From Eublepharis macularius (taxonomy: Eukaryota; Chordata; Lepidosauria; Squamata; Eublepharidae): a stretch of DNA of 64,000 nucleotides. Positions 46,070-57,416 of the stretch are shown piece after piece (positions within the stretch are counted from its first letter, which is position 1; the number at the start of each line of letters is the position of its first letter). The position numbers and the translations under genes are program-made. The stretch spans positions 142,919,464 to 142,983,463 of the forward strand of contig NC_072796.1 of the NCBI RefSeq assembly GCF_028583425.1, in the 5' to 3' direction. The notes beneath the pieces were generated by a model, which searched no databases, was not told the DNA's origin, and saw only the letters and a program-made list of their open reading frames with translations.

Positions 46070-48105
46070 GAAGGCATGATCACAAACAATTCCTGAGAAG
46101 AAAAATGGGAGGGGCTTAAAGAAGCCATGGTGGCTTCATAAACAGCTTTCTAAAGAGTTGAGAAATTTAAAAAGACGCATTTAGGAAATGGAAGGAGGGC
46201 CTTAAAACCAAGGAAGAATATAAACAAATCACCAATGCTTGTAGGGAGAGTGTTAGAAAAGCTAAAGCTCAGAATGAGCTTATGCTAGCAAGAGATGCTA
46301 AGATCAACAAAAAGGATTATTTGCTTATGTTTAAAAGTAAGAAAAAGGGCAAGGACATGGTAGGCCCATTGCAGGGACAGGGAAGTGAAATTGTAACAGG
46401 CAAGGAAGAGAGGGCAGAACTGCCCAATTCCTGCTTTTCCTCAGTCTTCTCTTGCGAGGGAGATGGTGCTCAACATGGAAATAACAGAACACATGATGGG
46501 GGGAGGGAGTTACAGCCTAGGATCAGCATATACGTAATACATAAACACCTAGTTTCTTTAAATGGAACTAAATCCTCAAGGCCAGATGAATTGCACCCAA
46601 GGGTACTAAAAGAACTCACAGATGTAATTTCTGAACCTCTGTCTATTACATGTGAGAACATAACATAAGAGAAGTCATGTTGGATCAGGCCAATGGCCCA
46701 TCCAGTCCAGCACTCTGTGTCACACAGTAGCCAAAAAACCCAGGTGTCCTCAGGAGGTCTGCCAGTGGGGAAGGGACATTAGAAGCCCTCCCACTGATTG
46801 CCCCCCCAAACACCAAGAATACAGAGCATCACTGCCCTAGACAGAGAGTTCCATCTAGACCTTGTGGCTAATAGCCACTGATGGACCTCTGCTCCATATC
46901 TTTATCCAATCCCTTCTTGAAGCTGTCTATGCTTGAAGCTGCCACCACCTCCTGAGGCAGTGAATTCCATGTGTTGATCTCCCTTTGAGTAAAGAAGTAA
47001 TTTCTTTTATCCGTTCTGACCTGACTGCTCAGCAATTTCATTGAGTGCCCACGAGTTCTTGTACTGTGAGAAAGGGAGAAAAACACTTCTTTCTCTACTT
47101 TCTCTATCCCATGCATAATCTTGTAAACCTCTATTATGTCACCTCTTAGAGTTGTTGTTTCCCCAAGAGCTTTCACCTTTCTTCATAGGGGAAGTGTTCC
47201 ATCCCTTTAATCATTCTAGTTGCCCCTTTCTGCACTTTTTCCAGTGCTATCATATCTTTTTTGAGGTGTGGTGACCACAATTGTACACAGTATTCCAAAT
47301 GAGGCCGTACCATTGATTTATACAGGGGCATTATGATACTAGCTGATTTGTTTCCAATTCCCTTCCTAATAATCCCCAGCATAGTGTTAGCCTTTTTTAT
47401 TGCCGTCACACACTGTATCGACATTTTCCGTGAGTTATCCACCACGACTCCAAGATCTCTCTCTTTGTCAGTCTCTGTCAGTTTGGACCCCAGAAGATTG
47501 GAGGAGGGCAAATGTTGTCCCCATCTTCAAGAAGGGGAAAAAGGAGGATCCAGGTAACTACTGACCTGTCAGCTTGACATCTATACCTGGAAAAGTTTTA
47601 GAACAAATCATCAGTCAGTCCTTGAACATTTAGAAAGGATGGCTGTGATTACTAAGAGTCAGCACGGGTTTCTCAAGAACAAGTCATATCAGACTAACCT
47701 TATCTCTTTTTTTTTTTTGAGAAAGTTACTACCTTGATGAATCAGGAGAATGCTGTGGACATAGTTTATCTCAATTTTCATAAGGCTTTTGATAAGGTTC
47801 CACATAATATCCTTGTTGACAAGTTGGTGAAATGTGGTTTGGATCCTATTACTGTTAGATGGATCTGTAACTGGTTGACTGAGCGCACCCAAAGAGTGCT
47901 TGTTAATGGTTCCTCATCCTCTTGGAGAAGAGTGACAAGTGGAGTGCCTCAGGGATCAGTCCTGGGACCTTCTGTTCAACATTTTTATAAATGATTTGGA
48001 TGAAGGAATAGAGGGAATGCTAATTAAATTTACAGATGATACTAAATTGGGAGGGGTAGCAAATATAGTAGAAGACAGAGTCAGGATACAGGATGATCCT
48101 GACTA
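46070..48105 (+). mobile_element. Older CR1 LINE ORF2 remnant, split by a second CR1
   Basis: 46070-46654 corresponds to the linker before the reverse transcriptase (RKWKEGLKTKEEY, ARDAKINKKDY, LHPRVLKELTD). 47492-48105 continues with WRRANVVPIFKKGKK, DIVYLNFHKAFDKVPHN and TSGVPQGSVLGP. Between them lies an opposite-strand CR1 3' end. The ORF carries several stops and frame changes, so it is a relic of a different CR1 subfamily from 32373-36930. Confidence 0.85.
46655..47491 (-). mobile_element. CR1 LINE 3' end inserted in an older CR1
   Basis: On the minus strand: LTETDKERDLGVVVDNS, KSMVRPHLEYCVQLWSPHLK, KIMHGIEKVEKEVFF, DMEQRSISGY, then a CR1 3' UTR ending in the GTTCTC/TTATGTTATG end at 46655. 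Close to the 3' part of 32373-36930. Confidence 0.88.
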
Positions 48106-48109
48106 GACA

Positions 48110-48999
48110 TGAGCACGAACAGAAAAAACCCACGAACAGCCCAATCTGCTGTTCGCGAGCAAGCTGTTCGTGAGGCCCCATCCTAAACAAACAGGTGGCT
48201 GTTAAAAGCCTTGTTCATTGCCTTCAGAAGCCCTTTGGCAAGCCAGACAGTTTGGCGCTTGCTGCAATCAATCCCCTTAGCAACCGGAGGGAGGGACTGA
48301 ACTCTGTCTGAACTCCTTCTGGCTTTAACCTTTCAAAGTACTTCCAGCAGAGAGTCCCGTTTTTGCCACTGTGAAGAGAAAATGACAACAAAGGGGGAGA
48401 CCCATGCATCATGCCTTTCCCAGGGAGCAATCTCTCTGAAACGTGGGGGGTCTTCGGAGGACAGTGAGGACTATGTCCCCTGCAAATTTGGTGGGTATTG
48501 GACATTAGGAAGGTCAATTTGTAACCCCTCAAAGTACTTCCAGCAGAGAGTCCCATTTTTGCCACTGTGAAGAGAAAATGACAACAAAGGAGGAGACCCA
48601 TCCATCATGCCTTTCCTGGGGTGCAATCTCTTTGAAACGAGGGAGGTCTTTGGAGGGCAGTGAAGACTATGTCCCCTGCAAATTTGGTGGGTATTGGACA
48701 TTGGGAAGGTCACTTTGTAACCCTTCAAGGTACTTCCAGCAGAGAGTCCCGTTTTTGCCACTGTGAAAATGACAACAAAGGAGGAGACCCATGCATCATG
48801 CCTTTCCCAGGGAGCAATCTCTCTGAAACATGGGGGGTCTTCGAAGGGCAGTGAGGACTATGTCCCCTGCAAATTTGGTGGGTATTGGACATTAGGAAGG
48901 TCAATTTGTAACCCCTCAAAGTACTTCCAGCAGAGAGTCCCGTTTTTGCCATTGTGAACAGAAAATGACAACAAAGGGAAGGACCCATGGATCATGTTT
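48110..48999 (+). repeat. Tandem array of about 196-bp units behind a hAT-like end
   Basis: Unit starts (TCAAAGTACTTCCAGCAGAG) are at 48333, 48529, 48725 and 48916, so the periods are 196, 196 and 191. Units share TTTTTGCCACTGTGAAGAG and ATGTCCCCTGCAAATTTGG. 48110-48200 has repeated GAACAG/CTGTTCG motifs, like the subterminal part of a hAT element. No period is a multiple of three, so the array is not coding. Confidence 0.85.
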
Positions 49000-49763
49000 G
49001 GTGTGCAATGCTCTGTCAGCCTGATCAGCTCTCACAGCCATTTCACCCCTCCATGCATTAGAACCATAACATCAGCATACATGCAAGCAGGGATTTTACT
49101 TCTCCTGGTTGCATGCCAGAAGTGATTTGCTTTGTTGTTCACATGAAATGAAGGGAGGGTGAGAATCCCTTTTCCTCTGCTGCCTGCTTGGCATTTGCCC
49201 ATGTGGCACCTCTTGACACTCCAACCCCAGTGGTGCTGTCAGGACAGACTTCGGGGAGAATGGCACCCCAGAAGCAGGGGCTGTCGCTTCTCATTTGAAG
49301 TACACCTTATCATCTTCAGCCCCCTGTTCTCACAGGCAGTGGGAGGCAAACCTTTTCTTGCCCACAGGCATCCCTCACATACAACAATGGACTACCCAAT
49401 GAAATATGGAACCGGGGCCGCAATAAACCAAGATGGCAACTCTCTCCCCATATTCACTCTAACAACATAATCACTGGTCCTTACACCCACACTTTAGCAA
49501 CACCAGCTATACCATCTCGGGCTCAGTCACTTGTTATATATGCCATTAACTGTCAACAATGCCCTTCCATGCTCTATATTGGACAAAGAGGTCACACCCT
49601 TCGCCGAACACATAGATCTGATCTCAAAAATAACAACAATCAGAACCTGTGGGTGAACATTTTAATCTTCCAGGACATTCCGTCACTGACCTAACTGTAG
49701 CAGTTTTCAAGCAAAGAAACTTCAAAGGAAAATTACAGTGTGAGATTGCTGAAACTGAAATCG

Positions 49764-50512
49764 AGCCAGTTTGGTGTAGTGGTTAAGAGGAGGGGTGTGC
49801 GCTTTGAGTATCCAATTTGGGTAAAATTTGTAATGCTTTGGGAAGCTTCGGGGCCTCCAGGGATTAAGTTTAAAGGGCCCTTTCGCAAGCAGTAGGGCCA
49901 TTTAAACTTACCCATTTCCCACCCTTACCCAACCACCCCCACTTCTCTCCACCCCTACTTATCACTGGCACCGTGCTGGAGGAGGCAGCCTCCCTCCTGC
50001 CTGCTGGCCTCTGGTGGCGGTAGCACCCCTCTCTACCAGGAAGCCATGCCAGCCGCAGCTGCATGGCACCAGCAGCAGGGAAGGCCTTCCCCGCTGGCCA
50101 GTTGGCCCGTGTGGCGTTGGGCCGCTCCAGCCTTCTGCCTGACCAGGTAAGGGGTGGGGGTGGGGTTTAAAGGTGGGGGTGGGAGTTTAAGGGTGGGGGT
50201 GGGCCTCCTCCCTCCCTCCTCCCCCGGGTAAACCCGAAGCGGGAAACCCGAATATTTTTTGGGTGCACACCCCTAGTAAAGAGCACAGGACTCTAATCTG
50301 GAGAGCCGGGTTTGATTCCCCACTCCTCCACTTGGAGCCAGCTGGGTGACCTTGGGCTAGTCACGGCTCTCTGGAGCTCTCTCAGCCCCACCCACCTCAC
50401 AGGGTGTTTTGTTGTGGGGATAATAATGACATACTTTGTAAACCGCTCTGAGTGGGCATTAAGTTGTCCTGAAGGGCGGTATAGAAATCAAATGTTGTTG
50501 TTGTTATTTGCA
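49764..50512 (+). mobile_element. tRNA-derived squamate SINE split by a hAT MITE
   Basis: Left part GCCAGTTTGGTGTAGTGG (A box). After the MITE: GGGTTTGATTCCCCACTCC (B box), CACAGGGTGTTTTGTTGTGG, TTTGTAAACCGCTCTGAG and a TTG-repeat tail. Confidence 0.85.
49790..50275. mobile_element. hAT-type MITE, 486 bp, inside the SINE
   Basis: Ends GAGGGGTGTGC / GCACACCCCTA. Target duplication GTTAAGAG (49782-49789) and GTAAAGAG (50276-50283), 7 of 8 identical. It separates the SINE's A and B boxes. Confidence 0.85.
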
Positions 50513-50764
50513 AACTTGGAGCAATACATTCTCCCAGGGCTTAATATTGGATTCTTCTTGCACCACAGATGCCAATTTTTTGCTTTTCACACCCCAGCTC
50601 AATCAAGCTAATCACAGTATTGTTATACCTTACACCCACACTTTAAATACCTCTCCCATCATCAGACTGGATAAAACTCTACAGACTTCCATTTCTGAAT
50701 GTATCTGAAGAAGTTGGTCTTAAAGTGCTGCTGGACCTGAATCCAGCTCCCTATAAGACCATCT

Positions 50765-50945
50765 TCAACTCTTCATTGGATTCTTGCTAATGCTTTGTAA
50801 TCTTGTATTTATTAACCCCATGGCATTGTTTATGGAAATGTCCTTGATATCGACTGTACTAACCGCATCTGTGTAATCCGCCTTGAGTCTCAGTGAGAAA
50901 GGTGGACTATAAATGATAGAAATAAATAAATGTCCAGAGCCTAAA
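50765..50945 (+). repeat. L2-like 3' tail
   Basis: CATGGCATTGTTTATGG, CGCCTTGAGTCTCAGTGAG, then AAATAAATAAATG. Same tail as 29819-30580. Confidence 0.65.
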
Positions 50946-51545
50946 AGCATAAAACTCCCTGCGCCATTCTGGAGGGAGTCTCCTTCCAATATTTGCATGT
51001 GAGAGTTTCTTCTATAACTGTTAGGTGTGAGTCCAGTCACACAAAGACCAAGAAGTTTTTCAGAGTGTAAGCTTTTGAGAGTCAGAGCTCCCCTCTTCTT
51101 CTATAGCTGTGCTTTCTCGTCATCCATTGTCAACTGGTGCCTTGAAGTGAGACACAGAATGTTTTTTTCAGATATTGTTGGGCAGCGTGCATGATAACAT
51201 CTGTTAGTCTTGGCCACAAGTCATAACAAACAGACGTAAGAAGATTATAAAATGTGACAAACTCAACAACTCAAATAGTGACAAAGCAACATACTCACAT
51301 ATCTGCACCAAACATTTACTTGGAATTCCATGTAATTGTTTCCTTGAGACTCCAATGAAATTACTGACTTCAGGCGTTCCAATTATATCACCCTGGTGCC
51401 TGGTTATGCTACATGCATCTCTTTATGCTATACTTGTCCAAGTAAATTCCTCTTACTTCACTTCCTGGAAAGTGAACAGAAGTCTTGCAACATCATCTTG
51501 CAATATATAGGATCTATGCAATATTGTAGCTCATGTTGAACAGTA

Positions 51546-51692
51546 GGGATTCCGCACACGATGGATAATGCACTTCCAATCCTCTTTATAGATCATTTGG
51601 AACAGATTTTTTTGTGTGTGGAACAAAAAATCCACCTCAAACGATTGATAAAGTGCACTGAAAGTGCATTATCCAACGCGTGCGGAATCAGC
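51546..51692. mobile_element. MITE with TTCCGCACACG ends
   Basis: Inverted ends GATTCCGCACACG and CGCGTGCGGAATC around an inner inverted pair (GGATAATGCACTT / AAGTGCATTATCC-like). The second copy is at 62437-62583. Confidence 0.7.
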
Positions 51693-51945
51693 CAGTGTTG
51701 ATAATCACTTGCAAGGGAGCAGAGGACGCTGGGAATTGCTTATATCTGTTGCTTTTGACGAGAGCTTTCTTGATTGGCTGAAAAACAGCACAACTTTAGA
51801 GTTGTCCATAGAAGAGGAAGTCTCTTTCGGCATTAAATGGCTTCTCTATTAAATGGTTAGGCAAGACCCAAGAGAATATCTGGAATTTTTTTTCTTATGT
51901 CAGAGTTTTTTTTAAAAAAACAAACAACCCCCTATATTACAATTA

Positions 51946-52158
51946 GGGCTGCCAACCTCCAGGTGGAGCCTGGAGATCACCTGGAAAAATACCTGTTCTC
52001 CAGACTACAGATATCATCAGTTCCTCAGGAGATCTGTTTGGGGGGGGCCTCCATGGCATTATACCCCATTGAGGTTCCTCCTCTCCCCAAACCCTGACCT
52101 TCCCAGGCCCCCCTAAATATCCAGGAATTTGCCAACCCAGATTTGGCAACCCTAATTA
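51946..52158. mobile_element. MITE of the 'gctggcaaccct' family
   Basis: GGGCTGCCAACCTCCAGGTG through ATTTGGCAACCCTAAT. The duplicate is at 62827-63042. Confidence 0.7.
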
Positions 52159-52185
52159 CAAGCTGGCAACATGCCTCTAAACAAC

Positions 52186-54198
52186 TATGATAAGCTTTGG
52201 CACCAAATAGACAGAGACATGATGGTGTGGAATAAGTTAAATCTATCGTGGTTGGGTCGTATTGCTGCAATTAAGATGAATGTGTTACCAAGAATAATGT
52301 TTTTAATGCAGACAATTCCAATTGTGATAGATAATAAGCAATTTAAAAAATGGCAAAGAAAAATTTTAACCCTTGTGTGGGCAGGAAAAAAGCCTAGAGT
52401 GAAGATGAAGGTGTTATATGATGCAAAGGAAAGAGGAGGACTCCAATTACTAAATTTGAAACTATATCATGAAGCCATATGCTTAGTTTGGGTGAGGGAT
52501 TGGATGTTGTTAGAAAATCATAAATTATTGATATTGGAAGGGTACAATAAAACCTTTGGATGGCATGCATATTTATAGTATGGAAAGAATAAGGCTGATG
52601 CAATGTTTTTGCATCACTTGGTGAGGCGGAGTCTATTTGCAGTATGGACTAAATACAAGCAATATTTGAATGAAAGAACACCAATGTGGATTGTACCTGC
52701 AGAGGTTGTGAATCCAAAAACTGACTATGAAGGAGCGGAGTGGATGAAATATCAGAACATTCTTAGAGTGGATCAGAATTTATACAATATTAAAAATAAT
52801 GATGAATTGCCATTTCGATATGGGTGGTTTCAATATATGCAGATAAAAGATCTGTATGGCACTGATCGGAGGAAAGTAGGGTTTAGAGTGGAAAATTCAG
52901 AATTGGAACAATGTCTACTGCAAGGGGGGGGGGGAAATTGATATCTAAAGTGTATAAGATTTTGTTGAAATGGTTTACAGAAGATGAGACAGTTAAAGTT
53001 CAAATGGTAAAGTGGACAATAAATTGTAATAAAGATATATGGATGGAAGCTTGGGAGAAATTGTGGAAAAATACTATAAAGATATCAACATGTACCACGA
53101 TAAGAGAAAATGTGTATAAAATGATTTATAGATGGTATCTCATGCTAAAAAAGCTAGCCAATGGAAATAGTCAGATGTCAGATAAATGTTGGAAATGTGG
53201 AAAGCATGAGGGTTCTTTTTATTATATGTGGTGGACATGTGAAAAAGCTAAGCATTTCTGGGGGGAAATAGTAGACGCTATGTCAGCGATATTGAAGAAA
53301 AAAGTTGTTAGAAACCCAGAATTGTTATTGTTATGTATGAACCTAGAAGACTTTGACAAAATGGACAGAATAATGGTATTTTACATGACTACGGCGGCTA
53401 GGATAATTTATGCACAGCTGTGGAAGACAAAAGAGATACCGTCGGTGGAAGATTGGATTGTAAAAACATTGAGCTTGGCTGAAATGGATAAACTAACGAG
53501 GAAACTTCGAGAGGAAGATATGGAACAGTATGTAACAAGTTGGGAGAAATTTAAGAATTACATAGAAAAAAAGTGGGACATTAAAGGGAAGGTGTGGTCT
53601 TTGGATACTTTCTGAGGGGAGGACGGTGTTCTGTTACTTTGAATTGATATAGAGGTAGTAATCATTATATTACAGTAGAGGTAAAAAATCTAGTTTGTGA
53701 TAATATACCATTTTATTGATATATGTAGGTACAATATGTTATAATTTACTAGGTTATAATGTCATGAATTGGATAAAAATATAAAGGATATTAGTAATGT
53801 TGAACATTATAGATATGATAGATATATGTAATAGTGCTATCTAAAGATATGCAATGGTATAAAATATATTACTATGACCCATTCTTAGAATGTAGTATAT
53901 AGCTATTAATATAGGGGACATATTATATTGTAGGTTATTGGATATTATGGATAGATAGTACTAAAGGATATGGAATGTTAGATAATGGTATTTATCATTA
54001 GATAGGTATTATTATATTATATATATTTTAGCTTGGTTAAGGTTTTATTTAAGAGGTAATAAAGGGAATGGAAAACTGTCCGAAGTCAACAGAAAACGGG
54101 GGGAAGGGTGGGGGGGTATTACAATATGATGGAAAGTTAACTGTGTATGTTTTTATATTTGTATAATGACCCATCCAATAATTTTTTTTAAAAAAAAA
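52186..54198 (+). mobile_element. L1 LINE, 5'-truncated, with target duplications and poly(A)
   Basis: 2013 bp flanked by TAAACAAC at 52178-52185 and 54199-54206. It encodes the C-terminal part of L1 ORF2 after the reverse transcriptase core: NLSWLGRIAAIKMNVLPRI, WAGKKPRVK, ERGGLQLLNLKLYHEA, PFRYGWFQYMQI, and the cysteine cluster CWKCGKHEG...WWTC near 53188-53240. One in-frame TAG (52576-52578) and a shift at the G run near 52925 break the frame, and it ends SLDTF, TGA at about 53613. The AT-rich 3' UTR then runs to an A-rich tail. Confidence 0.92.
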
Positions 54199-54858
54199 TA
54201 AACAACTGATGGGCACAAAGATTATCCCTCTTCTTTGGAGACCCTCAACCTCATCTGTCGGTCCTCATAGTGAGTCTTCATAGGGAGAAAACAGACAGCG
54301 GAGTTAATCAGGAGTTATTTATTTATTTTATAGTGGGCTCAGAGCGGATTAACAGCATATAAATACATGTAATGAAAACAGATACAAAACACTGGTAGCA
54401 ATCATATAAATACAGCACTAAAAGCATACACTAAGACAGCCCGCATTGCAGGGTCGGGGCACAGGTTCCCGCTGGGAGGGGCTGGTTGGATGTTTCACCT
54501 GCCTCAGTCCCCATAAGCCTGGCAGAACATCTGGTCCGGCGAAATGCTAACGGGTCTTGTTGAGACCAGGCCTCCACAGAGTTCCCTCAGGTAGGTGCCA
54601 GAACTGAAAAAGCCCCGGCCCTGGCTGAGGCAAGGCAGACCTCCTTGGGGCCAGCGCTCACCAGTAGCTGTTTCTCTGCTGATTGGAGCAAACTCCGGGG
54701 AATATAGGGCGAGAGACGGGCCCGCAGCTATATTGCTCCCAGTCTGCTCAGGGCTTTGAAGGTCAAAACCCAAACCTTGCACCTGACCCGGAACTCCACT
54801 GATGCTGCGTGATCTGCCAGGGCGGCTCCTGGTGCCGTTTCCTTCTTTTAAAAGCAGG

Positions 54859-55727
54859 CCCAGAAGGCCCTTATTCAGGCTGGGGACGCAGCACGAGAAG
54901 GGTCAAGCACTCTCTCCTTGTGCATTTTTTCTAGCTGATTTGCCCCACTGGAGAAGCACAAAGCTACCAGTGCCCACGAAACGTTTCCGTCAGAGGTGGC
55001 TGAGCTAGTGGGGTGTTGAGGAGGAACTACTTCTGACCACCCCAGCTGGGAAGGAAACGTCGTCCTTTTAGGACATCATGGGGGCCCTCCCCCCTCCTCA
55101 GCACTCATTAGGAATATATTTATTTGGCTGCTGGGTGTTATTGGCCTGAATCCACACACCTTTCTGTTGCAGAGTTTGCTTTCATTGTGGGACGTGCCCG
55201 TGTGTGCAAGAGACCTTGCACAAGTGGGAGTGTCCCAAGCCTGGGGGGTGCCAGGCCAGCAGTTGCTCCCACCGACAACTTATAGAGCCCTGGGAAGTTG
55301 CTGCCAGGCCCTCCCTCCCGCTTGGGGTGAATGGAGAGCTGCAACCCCACCCGGGTTAGCAGTCCTACATTGCTTGTAATTTTAGGCTGGTGGGGCAAAA
55401 CACAGCTCCCTGTTCAGATCTGTGAAATCCCACAACAGAGGACAGTTTGTGACAAATTGTTTCCATTCCTGGATACAGCGGATCAATTCCAGAAGTGGTT
55501 ATTTGTCATTATCTTCAGTGTCTAAGTGAAATTAACACGGAAATTAGAGATTCTACTGTTAAGAACGCTGTGGACTGAGTTGTTTGTTTCTTCTGTTATG
55601 TGTAATGAGCACCAATCTTAATGGTTTTTCATCTTTAAGTATGTGAAAATATTTATAAAAGATTTGCAATTGTACATACTAATTTTTCAGGTGACTGTTA
55701 TTTTTTCCCCTCTGCATAGTTTGTGTA
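54859..55727. other. No gene recognised
   Basis: Single-copy-looking DNA; no exon or repeat end recognised. Confidence 0.35.
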
Positions 55728-56123
55728 TTGGAACGGTTAGTATTGGGGAAAGCCTTTTGTGTTTTGTCGTTCTGCTGTTGGACATTCCAGGAAGTGACGG
55801 GAACCTGCCTGGGCCCAGCAGCAAGAGCACCTGTGCCAGTCATTTCTGTTTCCCAGAGTTTTGTCCGAACCGTAGCCTCTTGTCCCAAGCACAGGTTGCG
55901 TATCAACACAATCATCAGACTGAGGCACACCCATTTCTTTTAAAACTGTCCATATGTTTTCATGATTCACACAGCTGAAAACTTTTTTGTAATCTATGAA
56001 ACACAGGCTGATTTTCTTCTGAAATTCTTTGGAATGCTCCATTAGCCATCTCAGATTCTCAGTATGATCTCTAATGTCTCTTTCTTTTCTGAAAGTACCT
56101 GGGTGGTACCTGGCCAGAATCAA
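55728..56123 (-). mobile_element. BovB (RTE) LINE fragment, reverse transcriptase
   Basis: On the minus strand: FRKERDIRDHTENLRWLMEH, FQKKISLCFIDYKKVFSCVN, LKEMGVPQ, and in a shifted frame IRNLCLGQEATVRT. This matches the BovB pattern (...DQIANIRWIMEKAREF, FCFIDYxKAFDCVDH, RNLYAGQEATVRT). Frameshifted and truncated. BovB is known for horizontal transfer between squamates and other animals. Confidence 0.8.
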
Positions 56124-56134
56124 TGCAAATTTTC

Positions 56135-56197
<63 letters not shown>

Positions 56198-56265
56198 GAA
56201 TGATTGATTCATTGATTCATTCATTGATTGATTGATTGATTGATTCATTCATTCATTCATTCATT
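56135..56265 (+). repeat. (ATTG)n / (ATTC)n microsatellite
   Basis: About 130 bases of tetranucleotide repeats, ATTG units shifting to ATTC near the right end, directly abutting a TIR transposon. Confidence 0.95.
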
Positions 56266-57230
56266 GGCCGAATCCACACTTCCCTACCTTCCGCTTTTCA
56301 TGAGCATTAGTTGTGCTGGATTCTATCCCACAATGTCCCAGTCTGTGTTCACATCCCTTCTCTTACTGCCGCTGCCTCGCACTATACTTCCCTGGTAGAA
56401 TCATGCAATACGGGGCAGGTTTAGATCCGATGTCGCCAATGATGACATCACGTTCATTCCCCCCCCCATTTTTCATCAGATTTTTTGCTAAATTGCTGTG
56501 GCGAGGCCACACCCCTATGATGCCTGTGATCGGTTAATGTTATTCTATGCCTTCTTCTTTGAAATCCATTGGACCATTATTCTGGTGGGCTAATTTGAAC
56601 TGATATTTAAGGTGGGGGTGATCTAAACGCTCCAAATGGGCAGACTAATTATTTGATGCTTGAATGTAATGTTAGAATGATGGATTTCCACTATTATGGT
56701 AATTTCAACAGTTAAAAAAATTAATTTTAACAGCCACCAATATTTCCGTCTGTCCGGCATCCTAAAAATGACACGGAAATGGAAATGACGCCACCCCTTG
56801 ATGTCTCCGTGGGGATTTTGGAGCACCCCAATTAAGATTTATGGCTGGGATTGTGCAACAATGCTGGGAAAGTCCCCTTTTTTAAAAAAAATGGGAAAGG
56901 GCAGGCAGGCAGGCAGGCAGGCAAGCTGCGGAGAGAGTACAAAAGTTTGATAATTGCACCGCAAAGAGGGATGGTGTTCTGGAAAGGCTGCAAACACGGA
57001 AGTGGGGTGGTTTGAAGGGGGCGGTCTCCATGTGAAATGCTTCTATTTGTCCACATCCACGGTGAGAACCGTGCAAGAGAAGCGTTTGAACACACGACAA
57101 ATTCATCTGAGGCGCAACGCGAAAGACGCGAGAGAATGGCGGGATTGAGGTAAGACTATGTGAACAGCCCTCTGAGAAGCATATAATGGGCGGGGGAAAA
57201 GCAGAAAACTTGAGACGTGTGGATTCGGCC
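56266..57230. mobile_element. TIR DNA transposon, 965 bp, Harbinger-like
   Basis: Perfect 14-bp inverted ends GGCCGAATCCACAC (56266-56279) and GTGTGGATTCGGCC (57217-57230). ATT flanks both sides, consistent with the 3-bp duplication of PIF/Harbinger elements. It has no transposase frame, so it is non-autonomous. Confidence 0.75.
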
Positions 57231-57416
57231 ATTAATTTATTTGTGTCATTTATGGTCCACCTTTTGCACTAAAGACTCAAGGCGGATTACATAGAGTGAG
57301 ATTAGCATAGTCAGTATCAAGGACATTTCAATAAATAAAAGCAAGTTTACAAAGATGTAACATTAGCAAAAATGCAATAAAAAGTTGAAGAAATTCTGAA
57401 ACTGAGCATAAGCAAT
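57231..57416 (-). repeat. L2-like 3' tail, interrupted
   Basis: The minus strand carries CCTTGAGTCTTTAGTGC and ATAAATGACACAAATAAAT. Interrupted at its left part by the element at 57417-57590. Confidence 0.5.

Larger units (their letters stand above)
49330..50745 (+). mobile_element. Penelope-like element 3' part with GIY-YIG remnant
   Basis: The translation near 49539-49630 reads CQQCPSMLYIGQ, like the YIG half of the GIY-YIG endonuclease at the C-terminus of Penelope-like proteins. After an inserted SINE (49764-50512), the coding remnant and then GTATCTGAAGAAG and GGTCTTAAAGTGCTGCTGG follow, tying it to the terminal repeats elsewhere in the window. Broken in several places. Confidence 0.65.
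51311..54858 (+). repeat. Duplicated block, copy 1, with L1 inserted
   Basis: Matches 62201-63723 in the same orientation from ACATTTACTTGGAATTCC to TTCTTTTAAAAGCAGG. Without the L1 it is about 1.53 kb. It contains a Harbinger-like MITE (51546-51692) and a 'gctggcaaccct' MITE (51946-52158), both at the same places in copy 2. Confidence 0.88.

Noticed and set aside
48333-48960. Repeats considered as a CRISPR-like array
   Set aside because: The whole unit of about 196 bp is repeated, with no variable spacers, in vertebrate DNA.
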